A DNA stretch of 22,876 nt from Deltaproteobacteria bacterium UBA6967. GTDB taxonomy: Bacteria; SAR324; NAC60-12. Position 1 is the stretch's first letter; each line of letters opens with the position of its first letter. Location: assembly GCA_002450295.1 (NCBI GenBank), contig DJYX01000079.1, positions 13,471 through 36,346 on the forward strand. The letters are read 5' to 3'. The notes under the pieces are model-generated. The model was not told the origin of the DNA, did not search any database, and worked only from the letters and a program-made list of their open reading frames with translations. This document shows positions 18,007 through 22,876 of this stretch, in pieces. A program made the position numbers and the translations under genes.

Positions 18007-18019
18007 AGTGGATTCCACT
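18007..18019. repeat. Short palindrome AGTGGA-T-TCCACT
   Basis: A perfect 6+6 palindrome with a one-base centre lies eight bases to the right of the terminator at 17980-17998. It could be an operator half-site pair or simply part of the terminator's base. No second copy was noticed. Confidence 0.25.
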
Positions 18020-18125
18020 CAGGAAGAATAGATTTGACCTGCACACTAATCTTTCAACAATTACTTAGATCAACCCAGAAAGGCTAGCAGATGGCGAAGG
18101 AAGCACAAGTGAGGAAGTGTAGTTT

Positions 18126-18146
18126 ATGAGGGCTCTACGCCCTCAT
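18126..18146 (-). terminator. Hairpin directly after the secreted-protein gene
   Basis: A perfect 8-base stem, ATGAGGGC (18126-18133) with GCCCTCAT (18139-18146) and loop TCTAC, begins five bases after the stop codon. Read leftward it is followed by AAACTACAC and not a T-run, so it is either a weak terminator or a 3'-end protecting stem. A second, canonical terminator follows at 17980-17998. Confidence 0.45.
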
Positions 18147-18151
18147 TAAGA

Positions 18152-19663
18152 TTAGCGAAGGATGTTGCGAAGGGAAGCAATCTTTTGCTGTTGATCTCGT
18201 TGTGGAGCAAAGTCAGCTGCTCTGTCCAAGTGAGAAAGCAGTTGCCTTCTCGTCTCTTCCATTTGAATGCTGTCTTGTTCCATTTGAGTACTTTCGAGAA
18301 TTTTACGCTGTGTATTAGAAATTATTAGATCTGGTAGCGTCTTCAGTAGTGTGTCTCGTTGCAATAGTGCTTGTGCAATTTCCTGATCATTCTGTGCTTG
18401 GAGAGCTGATTCATGTAGACTATCTAGTGCATTCAGATAGGTTTCAATCTTCAGGTGCAGATTTGATTGTCGCTGTGCCGAACGAATTTGCTCCACCGCC
18501 TGAAGGTAGTAGCGTTCAAACTCTGTTTCCTGAGGATAGCTAAAGAATGCTGATTGTAATCCTGCAATTGGAATCCTAGAGTCTAGGAATTGCTGCCTGC
18601 GAGTCACACTTTGATCTGTGACACTGAAGAAATTGACAACAATAGAATTGTTGCTGGTAACTTCAACGAAGGGAGGCAATTCAAAGATCTGAGGATTAAT
18701 CTGAGCTTTCAGGAAAATTCTCTGCTGATGCTCTACATCGGTCACGACTTCAACGTGCTGGAGATATTCGAGAGTTCGGAAACCAGGAACTTCACGAATT
18801 TTCTCAGCGTTCGGGATCATGACTTGGATAAAGAATTGGTTCTTCCTTAATCCTGTCTCGGGGTCTCGAAGATTCTGTTCCACAATTTGGTAGGGAATCA
18901 AATCTGGAGTCAATGCGACATTTTGATCGAAAATGATCTCGACCCCAAAGCGCCATATGTTTCTTAGTTCATCCTCAACTTGTCTTGGTAAAGCTACTAG
19001 CTCTCTAACCAAGAATGGCTGACTAAGAATGACATCGTCCTCCAGGGGATCTTGGATGAAAGCCCCATCATTCATCAGTTGGTAAGCATCTAGATAAGTA
19101 AAGATTTCTCTGCCGCCGTTGTCTAACTCAAGAACATATCGGAAACGATTACCTTGATCATCGGCAGCAAACTGCTCTTCTTCACCAGGATGTAGCATAC
19201 GGAATCTTCGTATCCCGTAAGTCATTCTCTTTCCTTCCAGCAGATCGTGCTCTCCATAAGTCTTTACGTAGGCCTGAGAAGTCAGCACCAGTCGGTAAAA
19301 CTCATTTTTGTCCAAAATTCCAAATTCTGTGCTTTCACTGGACGGGAATACCAACACTCTATTTCCAGTCAATTGAAGTTGGTCTGTCAGCGACCACTCA
19401 TAGACTTGGTTGAGTTTCCATTCCTGACTGGAACCATCCTCCAAAACTGCTTGGAGAAAATGCTCATCGTTCGTACGATTTTTGACGAATACCGAAGATA
19501 TTCGGAGATCTCTATAGAGTCCCTTATCTAAAGTCTCCGCCAACTTAATCGCATTCAGCTTAGATGTGTACTCAGGAAAAGCGAAAATGCTTGTTGGGAA
19601 AAGTGTGATAGAAATCAGTAGGAGCCAGCCTACCACTGTGCGAATTTGTCGTTGCTTACTCAA
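18152..19663 (-). CDS. Secreted protein of unknown function downstream of gyrA
   Basis: This 503-residue protein begins at a TTG with a strong AGGAG six bases upstream, and has a Sec signal peptide (hydrophobic 9-25, ending PTSIFAF). The mature part is largely beta-rich (30-340), with repeated alternating-hydrophobic strands. FFIQVMIPNAEKIREVPGFR and the following strands, through IVVNFFSV (about 275-350), have the look of an AMIN-type beta domain, which is a weak inference. The last 140 residues are helical and Gln/Glu/Arg-rich (around QAVEQIRSAQRQSN and LLSHLDRAADFAPQRD), probably coiled coil. It overlaps the upstream LytR_C gene by eight bases, so the two are coupled. No enzyme motif is visible. 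It is likely a periplasmic or envelope structural component. Confidence 0.72.
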   Translation of the reverse strand: MSKQRQIRTVVGWLLLISITLFPTSIFAFPEYTSKLNAIKLAETLDKGLYRDLRISSVFVKNRTNDEHFLQAVLEDGSSQEWKLNQVYEWSLTDQLQLTGNRVLVFPSSESTEFGILDKNEFYRLVLTSQAYVKTYGEHDLLEGKRMTYGIRRFRMLHPGEEEQFAADDQGNRFRYVLELDNGGREIFTYLDAYQLMNDGAFIQDPLEDDVILSQPFLVRELVALPRQVEDELRNIWRFGVEIIFDQNVALTPDLIPYQIVEQNLRDPETGLRKNQFFIQVMIPNAEKIREVPGFRTLEYLQHVEVVTDVEHQQRIFLKAQINPQIFELPPFVEVTSNNSIVVNFFSVTDQSVTRRQQFLDSRIPIAGLQSAFFSYPQETEFERYYLQAVEQIRSAQRQSNLHLKIETYLNALDSLHESALQAQNDQEIAQALLQRDTLLKTLPDLIISNTQRKILESTQMEQDSIQMEETRRQLLSHLDRAADFAPQRDQQQKIASLRNILR

Positions 19664-20606
19664 AGTTCTCTCCTACATAAACTTCGACATCGGTTCCCAT
19701 CCGACCCTTATGACTGGATGGCATTTGTTCAACAAGCTGTTCCCCTGGAATCACCTCGGACAAAGCTAACGCTGCCTTCATGAAATTGGGTCTGAAATAG
19801 ATTTTGGTTCTGGGTAGTACCATGCCCTCACGAACCGAAGAAATATTCGTGACTTCCAATCTCATTCCAACTTGTTCCTCTAATTTCTGCCTTTGTTGTC
19901 GATCTAACAGGATAGCAAGTCTTTGAGCATTTTGATCCTTAGTGGATGCATTCAATACAGATACATTGAGCTGTATTGGTTGTTGATACATCAGCAAAGC
20001 TGCCACAGGGTGAAGCATCACAGCATCGCGAGCTTGGGAGGCCATGGGCTTGAGCTGCCTTTCACCGCGGCCTGCTGAAGCTGCCATGTCGTCAATACCT
20101 GGGTCAGAAATTTGTGAACTTGCTCGTTCTCGGTCTTGCGACCCAAGTCTCTTGCGCATTGGTTTCAGGGCAAAGGCAAGCTGCTGTCCATCTGATTTTT
20201 CTCTGTCTAATTCTAGCGAAACGTCCCCAGTACTCGTAAAGATCTGCATGTCGACTAGAAAGTCCACATTCCCTCCACCAGTTCTGCTGATTTTCTCATG
20301 CAGTTCAACACGCTTGACCCCGTCTTCTTCAGCGAAAGCCATCTCTCGTTGAGGTAGGGTTACGTTATTCAGAAATGCTTGGGGAATCGAAACCTGGAAT
20401 TTACCGGGGGTGTCTCCAGATTCAACTTGAATGGCTGAGAAGAGAGATTCGTCAAAGACTCCTCTTATCGTTAGGTAGGAGGGATCACCTGGAATGACAT
20501 CCAAGTGATCCACCATATGTCCAGAGGGTAATTCCTGCGCCAATTTGGGTTTGGCCAGAACTGCCAAAGCACAAATAGAGAGCAGAAGTGACAAGATTTT
20601 TCGCAT
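19656..20606 (-). CDS. Secreted protein with C-terminal LytR_C domain
   Basis: This 316-residue protein has a signal peptide (MRKILSLLLSICALAVLA, cleavage near KLAQ). A beta-rich N-terminal domain (30-150) contains YLTIRGVFDES and NVDFLVDMQI, and a low-complexity Arg/Ser/Gln linker spans about 155-205. The C-terminal third matches the LytR_C pattern: a NVSVLNAS strand, a QNAQRLAILLD helix, an LEVTNISS strand, a T-K-I-Y-F strand and an ALALSEV helix, closing with TDVEVYVG. LytR_C domains are common in envelope proteins, some linked to cell-wall polymer attachment. I chose the ATG at 20606 because AAGGG lies eight bases upstream and it gives a clean signal peptide. The frame continues 27 codons upstream, reaching the gyrA stop. 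It is 77 bases after gyrA. Confidence 0.75.
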   Translation of the reverse strand: MRKILSLLLSICALAVLAKPKLAQELPSGHMVDHLDVIPGDPSYLTIRGVFDESLFSAIQVESGDTPGKFQVSIPQAFLNNVTLPQREMAFAEEDGVKRVELHEKISRTGGGNVDFLVDMQIFTSTGDVSLELDREKSDGQQLAFALKPMRKRLGSQDRERASSQISDPGIDDMAASAGRGERQLKPMASQARDAVMLHPVAALLMYQQPIQLNVSVLNASTKDQNAQRLAILLDRQQRQKLEEQVGMRLEVTNISSVREGMVLPRTKIYFRPNFMKAALALSEVIPGEQLVEQMPSSHKGRMGTDVEVYVGENFE

Positions 20607-20683
20607 GGAAGCAACCCTTGAAAAGTGGCGAAAAAAGGCGATTTGCAGCACAAAATGCAGAAAATGCGCCAGCCCTTCTTCGT

Positions 20684-22876
20684 TCACTCCGAGGAATCAG
20701 ATCCTTCATCAGACACTTCATTTTCCTCAGTAACCACTTCTGATTCCTCAACATCCTCGTTATCTTCAGTTACTGTAGAAATAGCAATTACACGTTCGTC
20801 TTCCTGTAGTCTTATCAAACGTGAACCTTGGGTAACTCTCCCAATGATTGGGATCTGATTGGTGTGTATTCGAATCATTCGGCCAGTTTGGGTGATCAGC
20901 AGAAGCTGCTCTCCCTCCTCAATTTCAAACATTTCAACAACAGGACCTGTTGTTTCGTTGATACGCATTGTGCGCAAGCCTTTGTTGCCACGATGTTTTG
21001 ATAGTGTAAATGTGTCAATCTCAGATTGCTTTCCATACCCATTTTCTGCAACGGTCAATATCCTTCCTGAGCCAGAGTGCGTAAAAGCAGAAACAACCTG
21101 ATCACTTGGCCCAAGGCGCATGCCAATTACACCTCTGGCATCGCGTCCCATAGACCGTATTGTTGATTCATGGACGCGTAATCCCATACCATTGCGACTG
21201 GTGAAGAACAACTCACGGTTTCCATCTGTCAAAGCAGCTGAAATTAAAGAGTCCCCTTCATCTAAGCTGATTCCTCGAATACCTGTGCGGCGTACTCTGG
21301 TTGGATCAAGCATGTCAATTTTCTTGCAGATCCCGTTAGTTGTGCACATCAATATGTGTTTTAGATCAGTTCTTTCCTTGAAATGCCGGGGTATCACCAA
21401 GCAAGTTCGGATCGTCTCCTTTTGAGTGCCTTCTTTTTCATTCTCTCTTTGCAGTTCCAGAACGTTTGCGGCGTGCTTACCTCGGCTTGTCCGACCTGCT
21501 TGGGGCAGTTCGTAGACCCTTGCTCTGTAAATTCGTCCTAGGTTGGTGAAGAACAATAAATGGTCATGTGTTGAGGCCACAAACATCTGTTCTAAGAAAT
21601 CGCCATCTTTGGTGGTTGCCCCTTGAACACCTCGCCCACCTCTATGTTGAAGTCGATATTCGGTAACAGGGGTCCGTTTCACATAGCCTTCGTGAGATAT
21701 GGTTACGGCCATATCTTCTTCAGTAATCAAATCTTCGATTGCAATGTCTGAGTCATCCTCAACAATCTCTGTTCGTCGTTCATCACCGTAACGATCACGA
21801 ATTTCAACTGCTTCTGTTTGTATGATTTCGATTACTCTCTCCTCACGTTGGAGAATATCTTCCAGATCAGCAATTTTCAGGGTTACTTGCTCATGTTCAT
21901 CTCGAATTTTCTCTCGCTCCATCCCTGTTAAACGCTGGAGGCGCAGCTCCAAAATTGCTTGGGATTGGCGTTGAGAAAGAGCGTAGTCAGCCATCAAAAC
22001 GGCTTGGGCAGCTGGACCATTCGCAGCCTTACGAATGGCTTCGATCACCTCGTCCAAATTTTCGAGAGCAGTCATCAAGCCCTCAAGAATGTGAAGGCGA
22101 TTTTTAGCTTGGTCTAGTTCAAATTGGGTTCGGCGAGTGACAACTTCGATTCGATGCCGCAGGAAAAATTCCAGTGTTTGAGCAAGCGAGAGCACCTTGG
22201 GTTGCTTCTCTACGATTGCGAGCATTGTTATCCCAAAAGATGACTGTAAAGCGGTTTGTTTAAAAAGATTGCTCAAGACAACATTTGGGTCATCTCCCCT
22301 GCGAACCTGAATATACATCCGCATGCCTTTGCGATCCGATTCATCTCTCAGATCTGTGATGCCCTCTAATCTCTTTTCCCGGACCATCTCAGCAATTTTT
22401 TCGAGGAGATTGGCCTTGTTCACCATGAAAGGTAATTCTGTCACGATGATAGCTTCACGACCTTCTTTGGTAGTCTCAACATGAGTCTTGGCACGAATGC
22501 GAATGATTCCCTTCCCGTTCATGTAGGCATCGTAAATTCCCCTTCTGCCCATGATAATCCCGCCGGTGGGAAAGTCGGGACCAGGTAGCAGTTCTAGAAG
22601 ATCTGGCAGCGAGGCTGTGTATCGATTTTCAATGTAGTAGAGGAAGGCGTTGAGGACTTCACGTAGATTGTGTGGAGGTATGTTGCTGGCCATGCCAACA
22701 GCAATCCCAGTAGATCCATTGACCAGTAGATTCGGAATCTTTGTCGGTAGTACCGTGGGTTCTTGTTGAGAATCATCGTAGTTGGGGATGAAATCGACGG
22801 TTCCTTTATCCAGATCACTCATCATCTCGTGAGCGATCTGCTTCATTCTAATTTCGGTGTAGCGCATGGCTGCTGG
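20684..22876 (-). CDS. gyrA: DNA gyrase subunit A, lacking the N-terminal part (outside window)
   Basis: Gyrase introduces negative supercoils using GyrA for DNA breakage and wrapping. The window's right edge falls just before the catalytic tyrosine: [11 protein letters not shown] contains the residue equal to E. coli Tyr122. Next come [25 protein letters not shown], the tower/coiled-coil core (helical, around [11 protein letters not shown]) and a C-terminal beta-pinwheel. The pinwheel holds a GyrA-box variant, QHRGGRG, near 21640, where most gyrases have QRRGGKG. The box marks this as gyrase and not topoisomerase IV. The tail (about 30 residues) is highly acidic with Asp/Glu/Ser repeats, as in Gram-negative GyrA, where such tails modulate wrapping. 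About 730 residues are present; roughly the first 118 are missing only because of the window edge. Confidence 0.97.
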   Translation of the reverse strand, partial: PAAMRYTEIRMKQIAHEMMSDLDKGTVDFIPNYDDSQQEPTVLPTKIPNLLVNGSTGIAVGMASNIPPHNLREVLNAFLYYIENRYTASLPDLLELLPGPDFPTGGIIMGRRGIYDAYMNGKGIIRIRAKTHVETTKEGREAIIVTELPFMVNKANLLEKIAEMVREKRLEGITDLRDESDRKGMRMYIQVRRGDDPNVVLSNLFKQTALQSSFGITMLAIVEKQPKVLSLAQTLEFFLRHRIEVVTRRTQFELDQAKNRLHILEGLMTALENLDEVIEAIRKAANGPAAQAVLMADYALSQRQSQAILELRLQRLTGMEREKIRDEHEQVTLKIADLEDILQREERVIEIIQTEAVEIRDRYGDERRTEIVEDDSDIAIEDLITEEDMAVTISHEGYVKRTPVTEYRLQHRGGRGVQGATTKDGDFLEQMFVASTHDHLLFFTNLGRIYRARVYELPQAGRTSRGKHAANVLELQRENEKEGTQKETIRTCLVIPRHFKERTDLKHILMCTTNGICKKIDMLDPTRVRRTGIRGISLDEGDSLISAALTDGNRELFFTSRNGMGLRVHESTIRSMGRDARGVIGMRLGPSDQVVSAFTHSGSGRILTVAENGYGKQSEIDTFTLSKHRGNKGLRTMRINETTGPVVEMFEIEEGEQLLLITQTGRMIRIHTNQIPIIGRVTQGSRLIRLQEDERVIAISTVTEDNEDVEESEVVTEENEVSDEGSDSSE

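Overview
The window looks like ordinary chromosome of a Gram-negative bacterium of proteobacterial type. The signs are lipoprotein and Sec signal peptides, a DUF1289 protein, a class I polyhydroxyalkanoate (PHA) synthase, a CcmI-like domain protein and a GyrA with an acidic tail. GC content is moderate. A marine deltaproteobacterial or SAR324-like lineage is a guess that cannot be settled from this sequence. I see no mobile element, CRISPR array, tRNA, rRNA, phage gene or defence system.

Layout. Bases 1-1634 hold a tightly packed rightward cluster: the 3' end of gltD, a membrane-anchored protein with two tandem CcmI-like domains, a small lipoprotein and a 56-residue DUF1289 protein. The genes overlap each other by 4-11 bases. 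Everything after that reads leftward, and the two directions meet stop-to-stop with no gap at 1634/1635. In transcription order from the right edge the leftward genes are: gyrA (5' end outside the window), a secreted LytR_C-domain protein and an unrecognised secreted protein; a small two-helix membrane protein, a stand-alone CinA/MoCF-type protein and an ABC-F ATPase; a coiled-coil protein, smc and ybeY; acs; phaA, an acetoacetyl-CoA-reductase-type SDR and phaC; and a secreted TPR-like protein with L-2-hydroxyglutarate oxidase (lhgO).

How they fit together. acs activates acetate to acetyl-CoA. The phaA thiolase, the SDR reductase and phaC then form a complete route from acetyl-CoA to poly-3-hydroxybutyrate, so 4098-10027 is a carbon-storage module. 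gyrA and smc are chromosome-maintenance genes. ybeY (rRNA maturation) and the ABC-F protein act on ribosomes.

The most notable observation is that smc is split. The reading frame breaks inside the ABC signature motif (LSGGEK) at a GGGGAAAA run, and the intact Walker B end continues in the -1 frame. This is a sequencing or assembly error, a real mutation or, less likely, ribosomal slippage. Other points are a duplicated CcmI-type domain, several intergenic hairpins without U-tracts, and an uncharacterised pair of secreted proteins behind gyrA. I found no convincing new multi-gene system.
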